Part shown: positions 16,592-23,924 of the stretch, piece after piece | Numbering within the stretch: the first letter of the stretch is position 1 | Layout of the letters: each line of letters starts with the position of its first letter | The notes under the pieces: model-generated | What the model saw: the letters and a program-made list of their open reading frames with translations, nothing else | Databases searched by the model: none | Told to the model about the DNA's origin: nothing | IMG/VR virus record: IMGVR_UViG_3300037337_000047 | Coordinates: 1 to 30,404 of that record | Length of the DNA stretch: 30,404 bases | Origin: a virus | Reading direction: 5' to 3' (one strand) | Program-made: the position numbers and the translations under genes

Positions 16592-16807
16592 TTAATTACA
16601 TTTTACAATTCTTCTACTTACATATCCTGGTTCGTAAAACTCAAATAACAATTTACCGTCTTCGCTACAATCATCGCCGTAATAGTAAGTTTCCCCGTTA
16701 GGCACGTCGTTAACGTAAGTCACGGAGTTACAATCACATTCCGTCTTTAGATCTTCTGTTGTGCAACTTGCCAGTGCAATTGCAAAAATAAATAGTATTT
16801 TTTTCAT
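16592..16807 (-). CDS. Phage-encoded lipoprotein
   Basis: A protein of 71 aa using the ATG at 16807, which overlaps the upstream stop as ATGA. A longer in-frame start at 16861 would lie inside the upstream gene and destroy the signal peptide. Residues 1-15, MKKILFIFAIALASC, form a textbook lipoprotein signal with lipobox L-A-S-C. The mature part has four more cysteines (24, 26, 47, 70), likely two disulphides, and a tyrosine-rich middle. It should be exported and lipid-anchored. Phage lipoproteins of this size often block superinfection by masking receptors (T5 Llp is an example), but that role is inferred here. Confidence 0.7.
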   Translation of the reverse strand: MKKILFIFAIALASCTTEDLKTECDCNSVTYVNDVPNGETYYYGDDCSEDGKLLFEFYEPGYVSRRIVKCN

Positions 16808-17082
16808 AACATAAAAATTAAATATCCTAATATTGCAAAGATAACGATTAAAACTATACAAATTGCAGCTATCTTTTCGTTCCGTTTTTCTTCTGCTTTT
16901 ATTTGAGATACAATAGAATCTTCATAATCTAATTTGTACCAAAAATCATAACCTTCCTCTGTTTTTTCCCAATAAAAAGCATCAGCTAAATTGTCTGTTA
17001 ATTTATCAAAATATATGTGTTCGTTTTTTTGATACTCCAAAGCTTTGCGTTTTTGAATTGCTGGTAATTCTGATATTTTCAT
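16804..17082 (-). CDS. Small membrane protein with C-terminal anchor
   Basis: A protein of 92 aa. Residues 1-50 include DNLADAFYWEKTEEGYDFWY, a pattern resembling small phage proteins of the 'F-W-x-K-T-x-E-G-x-x-F-W' kind. Residues ~70-92 (IAAICIVLIVIFAILGYLIF) form a single transmembrane helix at the extreme C-terminus. It would be a tail-anchored inner membrane protein with its N-terminal domain in the cytoplasm. It is coupled on both sides by ATGA overlaps, to a ribbon-helix-helix gene upstream and a lipoprotein gene downstream. Function unknown; acting with the lipoprotein in exclusion is possible. Confidence 0.65.
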   Translation of the reverse strand: MKISELPAIQKRKALEYQKNEHIYFDKLTDNLADAFYWEKTEEGYDFWYKLDYEDSIVSQIKAEEKRNEKIAAICIVLIVIFAILGYLIFML

Positions 17083-17222
17083 AACTTTTCGTTTTTAACT
17101 AAATTTTCAATTACTTGTGTTTTTGATATATTTTTATCTTCTGATAATTGCTTTAGCTTATCCCGACAATCTTTAGAAAGTCGGAATGTGGCTAAATGCT
17201 TTTCTGTTGGTTGTTTGCTCAT
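17079..17222 (-). CDS. Ribbon-helix-helix DNA-binding protein
   Basis: A protein of 47 aa. HLATFRLSKDCRDKLKQLSE followed by DKNISKTQVIENLVKN fits a beta strand with alternating residues (ATFRL) and two helices joined by a short NIS turn, the CopG/Arc-type ribbon-helix-helix fold. Such proteins bind DNA as dimers. It is the second gene behind the promoter at 17442, whose -33/-7 spacer carries a perfect dyad (17445-17460), an obvious candidate operator for this protein. Starts TAATG and ends ATGA, coupled to both neighbours. Confidence 0.7.
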   Translation of the reverse strand: MSKQPTEKHLATFRLSKDCRDKLKQLSEDKNISKTQVIENLVKNEKL

Positions 17223-17398
17223 TATGCTTCTATAATATCAAAATAACGTCCCTTTCTAATTTCTGCGTGAACGGTACAATCATTTACCCAAGAGTTTCCT
17301 GCATTTGTAGCGTCTTCTTTAGTATTGTAAGTTTTGCCGTTTGCATTATTCATTTCTTGTCCGTAAACTTTTCTAATAATTTTAAATGTAGTTGTCAT
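17222..17398 (-). CDS. Small hypothetical protein, first gene of late operon
   Basis: A protein of 58 aa: MTTTFKIIRKVYGQEMNNAN, then GKTYNTKEDATNAGNSWV and a short beta-like C-terminus. It begins about 35 nt downstream of a strong promoter with leader GGAATTATG and overlaps the ribbon-helix-helix gene by one base. No family recognised. It is probably the first product of the leftward packaging/structural transcript. Confidence 0.6.
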   Translation of the reverse strand: MTTTFKIIRKVYGQEMNNANGKTYNTKEDATNAGNSWVNDCTVHAEIRKGRYFDIIEA

Positions 17399-17434
17399 AA
17401 TTCCTATATTTTTGTTTTAGCGTTATTGCTGATA

Positions 17435-17484
17435 CAAATCTACGAAATGTATTTACATTTTCAATACTTTGGAAGTGTTAAAGT
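17435..17484 (-). promoter_or_regulatory. Late-operon promoter with dyad operator and shared upstream motif
   Basis: Minus strand has TTG (17464-17462), a 19-nt spacer and TAGATTTG (17442-17435), a full match to Bacteroidota TTG/TAnnTTTG promoters. The spacer holds the dyad AAATGTATTTACATTT (17445-17460), a likely repressor site. Just upstream, ACTTTAACACT (minus, 17484-17474) is shared with two other promoters at nearly the same distance. It drives the small-gene/terminase/tail operon. Confidence 0.75.
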
Positions 17485-17520
17485 TTAATTTCTCAATAAG
17501 CCTGTATTTATTTTTTGGTT

Positions 17521-17874
17521 TCATATTAATTTTTTAAATTCATCTAGTGATCGAATCAAAATGTAATAATGCCCGAATTCCAAAACTCTACTTTCAAACT
17601 CTTTTTGGCTTTCGCTTTGGATTCCTTTGTGAGTTTTTAATTCTACAAATATCACTTTATTTTTCAAAATTAATATTAAATCAGATACTCCGGCCAAAAC
17701 TCCCATTCCTATAAATTTACTATTGTTTCTGGTCGCTTCGTTTGGAACGCAGAAAATTAAAATATTATTCAATTTACAATAATTGACAATCTCTTTTTGG
17801 ATTGTCGCTTCGGACTTTTTGCCTAAACATTGAAGCTGCGATATGGTCTTTTTTTTAATATTTTCTAATTTCAT
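17521..17874 (-). CDS. VRR-NUC domain nuclease
   Basis: Using ATG 17874 the protein has 117 aa. A longer frame reaches 17919 but those 15 codons lie over a copy of the iteron, so the shorter start is preferred. Numbered from the longer frame, it shows SEATIQKEIVNYC (36-48), GVLAGVSDLIL with Asp80, and IFVELKT with Glu93 and Lys95, the D...ExK core of VRR-NUC/Holliday-junction-resolvase-like nucleases of phages. Such enzymes can trim recombination or replication intermediates before packaging. It lies between the iteron region and the late promoter. Confidence 0.8.
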   Translation of the reverse strand: MKLENIKKKTISQLQCLGKKSEATIQKEIVNYCKLNNILIFCVPNEATRNNSKFIGMGVLAGVSDLILILKNKVIFVELKTHKGIQSESQKEFESRVLEFGHYYILIRSLDEFKKLI

Positions 17875-17881
17875 GTTAAAA

Positions 17882-18147
17882 TGTTTACTTTTAGTGTTTT
17901 GTAAGTTATTGATTTTCAACGAATGTTTACTTGTAGCCTTGTTTACTTTTGTTTTTCAAACTTATTTCTATAATGTATATAATATGTCATTATGTGTGAT
18001 GTGTGTGTATTTATGCATTTCTATAAGGTTAAAGTTAATATTTATAGGCTACAAGTAAACATTAATACCTTAACCCTTATATCCATTGGCAAAAAACGTG
18101 TTTACTTTTAAAATTTTAAAAGTAAACAAAAGTAAACAAAGTAAACA
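17882..18147. other. Candidate replication origin: AAGTAAACA iterons and palindromes
   Basis: A noncoding stretch of about 270 bp between the nuclease and the primase-helicase gene. The 9-mer AAGTAAACA occurs eight times: on plus at 18053, 18120, 18130 and 18139, and on minus at 17882, 17924, 17940 and 18099 (leftmost bases). Two copies form a perfect 30-bp palindrome (18099-18128) and two others lie in an 18-bp inverted repeat (17922-17939 with 18046-18063). The space between is extremely AT-rich. Iterons plus palindrome beside the primase-helicase are typical of phage origins; a multi-site operator is the alternative. Confidence 0.6.
17957..17964 (-). promoter_or_regulatory. Possible -7 box inside iteron region
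   Basis: Minus-strand TAAGTTTG fits TAnnTTTG and would make a transcript into the nuclease gene through three iteron copies. No TTG lies at the usual distance upstream, so an activator would be needed. It may give the iteron-binding protein a second role as regulator. Confidence 0.3.
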
Positions 18148-18148
18148 T

Positions 18149-20341
18149 TTAAAACGGGACTTCTTGTGTCTCCTGGACCTTTTGAAAATCGTTTTTCTTA
18201 AATAATCTGTACCCTTTTTTTGTTTTTGAGCCAATACGCTGCATTTTTAATTCCATTTTATGTTTTACACAAATTCTTTTGATGTCGTATTTTGTGGCTT
18301 TATAAGAAAATTGCACGTTCATTTCGTTGCAAATTTCGCCTTGGTTTAAAATAACTTCATCGTTATGGTCTTCGGTTTGCTCGAACGAATAACGGCTAAA
18401 AAACAGATCTTCTGAAACCTCAATTTCTAAATTTTGCAATGTATTTTGATTCAAATAGTCAATGTCTTCTTTTGAAAAAATACGAAATTCAAAACCTTTT
18501 AAATATAAATCATGTGCGCATTTCAAAAGCGCATCTTTATCAAATTCCACCGCTTCGCTATATTTTACACTTTCAAATTCAACAGGAATCACCCTCCTAT
18601 TACCTGTTTCATCCTTTAGTACGCTCTTTTCGTTAGTCGTGCCACATAACATAGTCCTACGCTTCAAATCTACGTCTAAACGCCCGTATGGAAGCCTGAC
18701 TGTTATTTTGTTTTTCTCTGTAATTTTTTTAAAATTCTTAACGTCTTTGTGCGCCATTCCTCCAAATTCATCATTTAGCATAATCATAGACGTAGCCATA
18801 CGTTTTAGCACGTCTTTTCCACCCTCTTCCATACTTTCATCAATAAAGTATCTTCTTAATTCTTTGGGAAGCATATTTCTAAAAAAAGAAGTCTTACCGC
18901 TAGCTTGTTGACCACATAAAACCAAAACTAAAGGGCTAACTTCCTCGTGGTCATTTGGACTTATCCAGTTGTGGATGGCGCCAACGAGCCATTTTTTTAA
19001 CGCCCAACGATTAAACTCGTTGTAAGGTAAAATTAAATCTGCATATTTATCTATTTCATCGCCTTGGGCAGTGGATGTGTTGTTTTTAAAATAATCCTCT
19101 ATTGGTTGGTAGGTTTTAGCTTGCGAATTAAAAATTAATTGCGAAATATCGGTTGCGCTTACTTTAAAATCAAAATATTTCTTTGCGTGAATAGTAATTG
19201 AATTTATAATCTCATCATTCACCGGTTGCCCCTCAAATTCGTACTGTTGATTAAATCCATTTTTTGCAATTATGTAGTTTTCTTTTATGAACAAATCAAG
19301 TTTTACCGTATCATTTTCTTCATTATCTATGTTCTTTGCAAAGTTTTCTTTAGAGTCGATTAGCTGCTTAATGAACGCTTCATCGGTTGTTGTAGTGCCT
19401 AATATCTTAAGCGTTTCAATCACGCCTGCTGGTGTCATTATTTGACTGTTTGCTTTGCCGACTGCTACTCGTTTTATAATTTCTTTGCTTATAGGCGAAT
19501 ATAGTTCTATTCCAGCTGCCTTGGCGTGGTAGTAGAAAGTTGAAATAGTAATGCTTCCGCCTTTGCAAAATTTAGCGTATTGTCTTTCTATTCGGGAAGG
19601 CTCGTATTTTGTGCCATTTTGGCAAATAGTTTTAAAATATGTAAGTCCTGCATCTCCAAAATGCGAACCAATAGCAAAACCAATTTCGCAAAATTTTTGA
19701 TAGTCATCTTGGCAAAGGTCAATTCCTTTACTTTGGATTTGGTCCATAATAAAACTAAAGTCATCTTTTGCAAAGTAGAATGTTTCTTTTTTGACTTTTT
19801 TTGCTGGTGCTTTTTTTGCTTTAAAAGTTGCAGCGTTAGGGTTCTGGAAAATATCAAAATCATAAGAAATATAACGCAAACGTGATTTGTCCTTGCAACT
19901 TTGGTCGACGTCTACATCAAAAGTATCTGAATAATACTGCGCAAGTCCGTAAAACGACTCCAAAAATACATCTGGATTAATCTTTACAAAAACTACAAGT
20001 CCAGTTCCTGATACCGAACGATTAGAGCTAAAGGTGTATTTGTCTGCATCAATTCTTTTGCGTAATTCCGTATGAACATCGCAATCAATATCTAGTAAAA
20101 TCAACCCGTTCATTTCGTCAATATTAGCTACCGAACGGCTGTTTTGTTTCATTGTGCAACTACCAGTAATTGCAGGAAGTTTGCTTTTTATTTCGGTGTA
20201 CTTTTTTTTGTCTGACTTGTTTGCTCTGGCTTCAAAAATTAAACTTTGATGATCTCCATTTTTAACGAGCTCTACATATTTTGCAAAATCAATACTGATA
20301 TTGTCTTTATCGTTGTGGGTTTTATATTTTGAGAATATCAT
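18149..20341 (-). CDS. Primase-helicase: BT4734-like domain fused to VapE-type ATPase
   Basis: A protein of 730 aa. The N-terminal part (about 1-170) has GLILLDIDCD (79-88), SVSGTGLVVFVK (109-120) and CKDKSRLRYISYD (149-161), matching the BT4734/VirE-N type domain of Bacteroidota mobile elements with primase-like catalytic acids. Next is a PriCT-like helical part (about 190-280). The C-terminal virulence-associated-E ATPase has Walker A GQQASGKTS (477-485), Walker B MIMLNDEF (519-526) and CGTTNEKS (566-573). It probably initiates and primes phage replication. The adjacent iterons support an initiator role. Preceding gene ends 6 nt away. Confidence 0.85.
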   Translation of the reverse strand: MIFSKYKTHNDKDNISIDFAKYVELVKNGDHQSLIFEARANKSDKKKYTEIKSKLPAITGSCTMKQNSRSVANIDEMNGLILLDIDCDVHTELRKRIDADKYTFSSNRSVSGTGLVVFVKINPDVFLESFYGLAQYYSDTFDVDVDQSCKDKSRLRYISYDFDIFQNPNAATFKAKKAPAKKVKKETFYFAKDDFSFIMDQIQSKGIDLCQDDYQKFCEIGFAIGSHFGDAGLTYFKTICQNGTKYEPSRIERQYAKFCKGGSITISTFYYHAKAAGIELYSPISKEIIKRVAVGKANSQIMTPAGVIETLKILGTTTTDEAFIKQLIDSKENFAKNIDNEENDTVKLDLFIKENYIIAKNGFNQQYEFEGQPVNDEIINSITIHAKKYFDFKVSATDISQLIFNSQAKTYQPIEDYFKNNTSTAQGDEIDKYADLILPYNEFNRWALKKWLVGAIHNWISPNDHEEVSPLVLVLCGQQASGKTSFFRNMLPKELRRYFIDESMEEGGKDVLKRMATSMIMLNDEFGGMAHKDVKNFKKITEKNKITVRLPYGRLDVDLKRRTMLCGTTNEKSVLKDETGNRRVIPVEFESVKYSEAVEFDKDALLKCAHDLYLKGFEFRIFSKEDIDYLNQNTLQNLEIEVSEDLFFSRYSFEQTEDHNDEVILNQGEICNEMNVQFSYKATKYDIKRICVKHKMELKMQRIGSKTKKGYRLFKKNDFQKVQETQEVPF

Positions 20342-20347
20342 AATTTT

Positions 20348-21415
20348 TTAAATTTTAGATAACCATTGTTGGTAAATGTTTGATGCTATTTGCGCTGTCA
20401 TAACTGGAGGTACTGACATACCTATAAGATATGATGACTTGTTCTCTAAAAAATTATAATCTTTTGGAAAACTTCCGGTATTGCAATATTCATTTTTGCT
20501 TATTCTTATTGGCAAATCAAATTGAATATCACACCCTTTGCTTACAACGGTTGGGAAAACTTTATCTTTATGTATTATTTTTGTGTTAAAGTCTGATGTT
20601 TTACCATTAATTCTTTCGGTTATTTCTCCAAAAGAACTGTCTGATTTAATTCTTTGCAACCACCTTTTATAAGTTAATTTTTCTTTATTTATTGGTTTTC
20701 CTAAATTATCTGCATATTCTCCAAATTTAATTTTCTTTTCATTAAAAAACATTTGTATTTTTGGAATTTCAGTAAACATATCTGCAAAATGCAAAAATTG
20801 TGTTGCTAAATCTTTTCGTAAACAAATAAAGAAAACTCTTTCACGTCTCTGCGGAACTCCCATTTTTGAAGCATCTAATAAAAAGTGTTGACAATAATAA
20901 CCAGCTTTATCAAATTCTGCATAAATTTTACGAACGTAGGCTTTAGCTTCCCCCATAAGTAAACCTTTTACATTTTCAGCAACTACAACTTTAGGCTGCA
21001 ATTCTTTTGCTAAATCAATAAAATCAAAAAATAAAGTATCTAAAACCTGTTCAGCTAGACCTTCTCTAAATACCTTTTCTTTGCCCCAATCTTTTTTTCT
21101 ATTTCCAGCCATACTAAAAGAGCTGCATGGCGGCGAACCGTCTAAAATATCAAGGTTATAAAGTTCTTTTGGTAAATCTTTCCTTTTTGCAAAAGTCGTA
21201 ATGCTTTCTAAAAATGAAAATTTAGGATTGTGATTTTCTTTGTAAACATCAATCATTTTTTTATCAATATCATTATGTCCAATAACATCAAACCCTGCTA
21301 ATTTGTAACCCATTGTAGAGCCACCACCGCAAGCAAAACAACTAAACACTTTCCCTTTGTCTTTTGTGAAATTTGCATCTTTTAAATTCCAATTATAATT
21401 AAATTCTGTTTTCAT
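20348..21415 (-). CDS. C5-cytosine DNA methyltransferase
   Basis: A protein of 355 aa with motif I SCFACGGGSTMGYKLAGFD (25-43), motif IV SPPCSSFS with catalytic Cys97, motif VI AENVKGLL (146-153), motif VIII QRRERVFFI (189-197) and a C-terminal motif IX-X region ending GMSVPPVMTAQIA. The catalytic set is complete, so it should be active. No restriction endonuclease lies beside it, so it probably protects phage DNA from host enzymes. It is 2 nt from the second methyltransferase and both genes share an identical 19-bp start region. Confidence 0.9.
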   Translation of the reverse strand: MKTEFNYNWNLKDANFTKDKGKVFSCFACGGGSTMGYKLAGFDVIGHNDIDKKMIDVYKENHNPKFSFLESITTFAKRKDLPKELYNLDILDGSPPCSSFSMAGNRKKDWGKEKVFREGLAEQVLDTLFFDFIDLAKELQPKVVVAENVKGLLMGEAKAYVRKIYAEFDKAGYYCQHFLLDASKMGVPQRRERVFFICLRKDLATQFLHFADMFTEIPKIQMFFNEKKIKFGEYADNLGKPINKEKLTYKRWLQRIKSDSSFGEITERINGKTSDFNTKIIHKDKVFPTVVSKGCDIQFDLPIRISKNEYCNTGSFPKDYNFLENKSSYLIGMSVPPVMTAQIASNIYQQWLSKI

Positions 21416-21417
21416 AA

Positions 21418-22236
21418 TTAAAACAATATAGGGTTAATTTTTTCTAGCTTTGATTTGCAATATCCCAATTCTCGAAGCTCTTTCTTATCTGTTTTATTAG
21501 AATCAATTAATCTTTTTGCGTCCTTAAAAAAATCTTTTTTGATTTCAAAACCAAAACTTTTTCGTTCTAAATTTTCACAAGCGATTAAAGTAGTCCCGCT
21601 ACCAGCGCAAGGGTCAATCACTACATCGCCTTTGTCGCTAAAAATTGAAATTAAATTTTCTAAAACTTTAATTGGCTTTTGTGTTGGGTGTACTTTTTCT
21701 GTTTCTGTATCTCTAAACCAATCAAGGCAATTCATAACCATTTTACCGTTATTGTTAAATTTTGGTAGTTTGTCACGATACAAAATTACTGCATATTCGC
21801 AATTTCCAACTACTCTCATATTTGCTTTTAAAACTTGTGCTGAAAAGTTTTTACGAAATACTAAATTTATGTATTTATTCAATCCGTATTTTTTAGCTTT
21901 TTCGATTAGTTCAAATTGTTGTTCAAAGGCACAAAATACAATCATGCAAGGCGCTGCACCTTTTTCTTTTGGTTCGGGCCTTAACATTGTAGAGCAAAAG
22001 TGTAAAAATTCTGAAATTCTAAAATCTTTGTCCGTGTCAAAAAATTCTTTTCCTGCAAGTTTGGATTCTCCGTTTTTATGGTCTCCATTTTCATACCAGC
22101 TTGGATTGGAAGCATAAGCGTTTATTCCTAAATTGTAAGGAATATCCGCAATTATTAATTGCGCTTTTGGAACTGCATATCTTTTGTAGTTCTGGAAATG
22201 GTCGTTAAATAAGTTAGGCTTAAATTCTGTTTTCAT
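21418..22236 (-). CDS. Adenine-N6/cytosine-N4 DNA methyltransferase (beta class)
   Basis: A protein of 272 aa with catalytic motif IV DIPYN at 31-35 ahead of the AdoMet-binding motif I DPCAGSGTT at about 208-216. This order defines the beta class of N6/N4 methyltransferases. HPTQKP near 184, typical of the family, lies just before. DIPY instead of DPPY is a tolerated variant. Base specificity cannot be read by eye. Overlaps the helicase gene by 4 bp and precedes the C5 enzyme, so the pair probably gives double modification as anti-restriction. Confidence 0.9.
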   Translation of the reverse strand: MKTEFKPNLFNDHFQNYKRYAVPKAQLIIADIPYNLGINAYASNPSWYENGDHKNGESKLAGKEFFDTDKDFRISEFLHFCSTMLRPEPKEKGAAPCMIVFCAFEQQFELIEKAKKYGLNKYINLVFRKNFSAQVLKANMRVVGNCEYAVILYRDKLPKFNNNGKMVMNCLDWFRDTETEKVHPTQKPIKVLENLISIFSDKGDVVIDPCAGSGTTLIACENLERKSFGFEIKKDFFKDAKRLIDSNKTDKKELRELGYCKSKLEKINPILF

Positions 22237-23801
22237 AAGTATTTGTTTTTCAGTTTTGTTAATAATATTTTCTTTTGTTGTGCATAAGTTCTGTTTGCTT
22301 TGCTTTCTAAATCCGAGCGTATAATTGCTAAATAACCGCTTTTTAAGTGAGTTGTAAAGACACGCTCAACTCCACCCGTTTTGTTTCTTTCAAATTGATT
22401 TTTATCCACATTTTTAAAAAGCCTAAAAATTTGCTCGTTTAAAACCTTTAAAGCAAAGAACTTATCTTTATTTTCTGAATAGCGAATTATCTTTTTAATG
22501 TCAATATCTACTTTATTAACCTGCACCGCAATTCCTGAATCAATTAAAATCTCTTTTATTTTGCAGTTATTGTGGTTGCAGGATTTGCAAATACATTGAC
22601 GCTCTGGCATTAGTTCTCCGCAATTATCGCACTCTTTTAACATCTCTTCTGGAGCTTCTTTTTTTGCTTTATAATCGTCTTTTCCCCAAAATAATTTTTC
22701 CCAGTCAAATTCGTCTGACCACTTTCCAAGGCGTGAAATATTATTTCCCCCATCAATTACAATAAATCTATCTTTAAATATTTTATCTGTTGTTCTGGAT
22801 CCACGCCCGACAATTTGAATCCATAAAGATAAGGATGATACGCGTCTGCTTACAATTATACATTCAACATCGGTTACATCAAATCCTTTAGTAAAAACTC
22901 CGACATTAAATAATATCGCTTCACGAGTATTTCTGAATTTCTCTACAACATCTGAACGGTTAAAATCCGTTTCGTTTACGCTATCATACATAAAGCAATT
23001 TGGCACGCCTGCTTCTACGAAAATATCGTAAATGTATTTATTTAAAGTTGTGTTTTGCGTGAAAATCATTGTTTTTTTGCCTTGGCAGTAATGCTGGTAA
23101 TTTGCCAAAACATCCATTTGATAAACTGCATCAAATACCTCACCTGCATTTGATACTTCGCCAAATTTATCAAAGCTAAATGAATCCTCATCAATTGGTA
23201 TAATGTAGTTTTCATCCGGAACTAAAAAACCCTCTTGAATTAATTCCTGAATGGGAATACCGACTATAATGTCATCGAAAATTTCTGAAAGTGCAAAGTC
23301 TTTTATGAACTCAATTGCATTAGGAAAAGGTGTTGTAAACATTTCTTTGACTTCTGGATCATAATAGTAATTATCTTTTCGATTGCTTACTGGTGTGGCC
23401 GTAAATCCTAGTAATTTACACTTAATTAGAGGTAAAAGCACCTCATATTGAATAATATGGCACTCGTCAATTATCACTAAATCAAAATCAGATATTAAAT
23501 CTGGTTGCTTTTTTAATCGGCTTTTTAGCGTTTGCACCATTGAAACCACAATTTTATTTGCAGGAAAAGTTTTATCTTTTGCTTCAAATGTAGCCCCGTT
23601 GTCAAAGTGTTTAGCAGTTTGGCCAACAAGCTCACGACTGTCTACAAGTATCAATACGCGCCCTCTGTATTGCTTGGCAAGGGTCGTGAAAATTACAGTT
23701 TTGCCACCGCCAGTTGCTAACTGGATAAGTATTTTTCTGTTTTCGTTTACCGCAATCGCATCTAGGATTGTTTGCTGGTAGTGGTAAGGTTGGTAATTCA
23801 T
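22233..23801 (-). CDS. SF2 DEAD/DEAH-type helicase with zinc cluster
   Basis: A protein of 522 aa with motif I ATGGGKT (29-35), Ia region VLILVDSRELVGQ, motif II DECH (112-115), motif III GFTATP (about 132-137), a motif V-like TKGFDV and motif VI QIVGRGSR. A cysteine cluster (CDNCG, then CICKSCNHNNC, about 388-415) should bind zinc. The order matches UvsW/RadD-like phage helicases that unwind recombination or replication forks. It starts downstream of the structured RNA at 23810-23902, so its expression requires read-through of that terminator. Confidence 0.9.
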   Translation of the reverse strand: MNYQPYHYQQTILDAIAVNENRKILIQLATGGGKTVIFTTLAKQYRGRVLILVDSRELVGQTAKHFDNGATFEAKDKTFPANKIVVSMVQTLKSRLKKQPDLISDFDLVIIDECHIIQYEVLLPLIKCKLLGFTATPVSNRKDNYYYDPEVKEMFTTPFPNAIEFIKDFALSEIFDDIIVGIPIQELIQEGFLVPDENYIIPIDEDSFSFDKFGEVSNAGEVFDAVYQMDVLANYQHYCQGKKTMIFTQNTTLNKYIYDIFVEAGVPNCFMYDSVNETDFNRSDVVEKFRNTREAILFNVGVFTKGFDVTDVECIIVSRRVSSLSLWIQIVGRGSRTTDKIFKDRFIVIDGGNNISRLGKWSDEFDWEKLFWGKDDYKAKKEAPEEMLKECDNCGELMPERQCICKSCNHNNCKIKEILIDSGIAVQVNKVDIDIKKIIRYSENKDKFFALKVLNEQIFRLFKNVDKNQFERNKTGGVERVFTTHLKSGYLAIIRSDLESKANRTYAQQKKILLTKLKNKYL

Positions 23802-23809
23802 AATATTTT

Positions 23810-23902
23810 AAAAAAGACAAAACCCCTAAAGAGCTACTACACATCTTTAAGGGTTTGTCGTTAGACTTTCGTCCAATATCTTAACGCAAGTAGTAGATTG
23901 CT
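23810..23902 (-). ncRNA. Putative three-hairpin small RNA with loop-loop contact
   Basis: A perfect -7 box (TATATTTG, 23913-23906) is followed about 4 nt later by a segment forming three hairpins. Hairpin 1 is GCAA/TTGC with loop TCTACTAC (23901-23886). Hairpin 2 is CGTTA/TAACG plus GAC-GAAA-GTC (23886-23859), a GNRA-capped stem. Hairpin 3 is a 16-17-nt near-perfect stem (23859-23844 with 23832-23816) followed by six T, a terminator. Loop 1 CTACTAC (23896-23890) is fully complementary to GTAGTAG in loop 3 (23840-23834). No coding frame is seen. It could be a free sRNA or a leader that attenuates the helicase operon. Confidence 0.55.
23816..23859 (-). terminator. Terminator/attenuator hairpin upstream of helicase gene
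   Basis: Minus-strand GACAAACCCTTAAAGA pairs with TCTTTAGGGGTTTTGTC around an 11-nt loop and is followed by six T (23815-23810). It stops transcription 9 nt before the helicase ATG, so it must be bypassed for helicase-operon expression. The loop's pairing with hairpin 1 offers a control point. Confidence 0.8.
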
Positions 23903-23905
23903 GGA

Positions 23906-23913
23906 CAAATATA
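23906..23913 (-). promoter_or_regulatory. -7 box of the small RNA promoter
   Basis: TATATTTG on the minus strand matches TAnnTTTG. No TTG was found 17-23 nt upstream. Instead the 10-bp palindrome TTCACGTGAA (23929-23938) lies about 16 nt above it, within the end of the upstream gene, and may bind an activator in place of the -33 element. Confidence 0.5.
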
Positions 23914-23924
23914 AGAAAAATTTT

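Noticed and set aside
21455-22117. 220-codon plus-strand open frame opposite the beta-class methyltransferase
   Set aside because: It is a shadow of the real gene, which has complete catalytic motifs. The translated shadow shows serine/leucine-rich antisense composition and no motif.
23859-23886. GAAA-capped stem as part of a hammerhead-type ribozyme
   Set aside because: The required CUGAUGA core is absent, so self-cleavage of that class is not supported.
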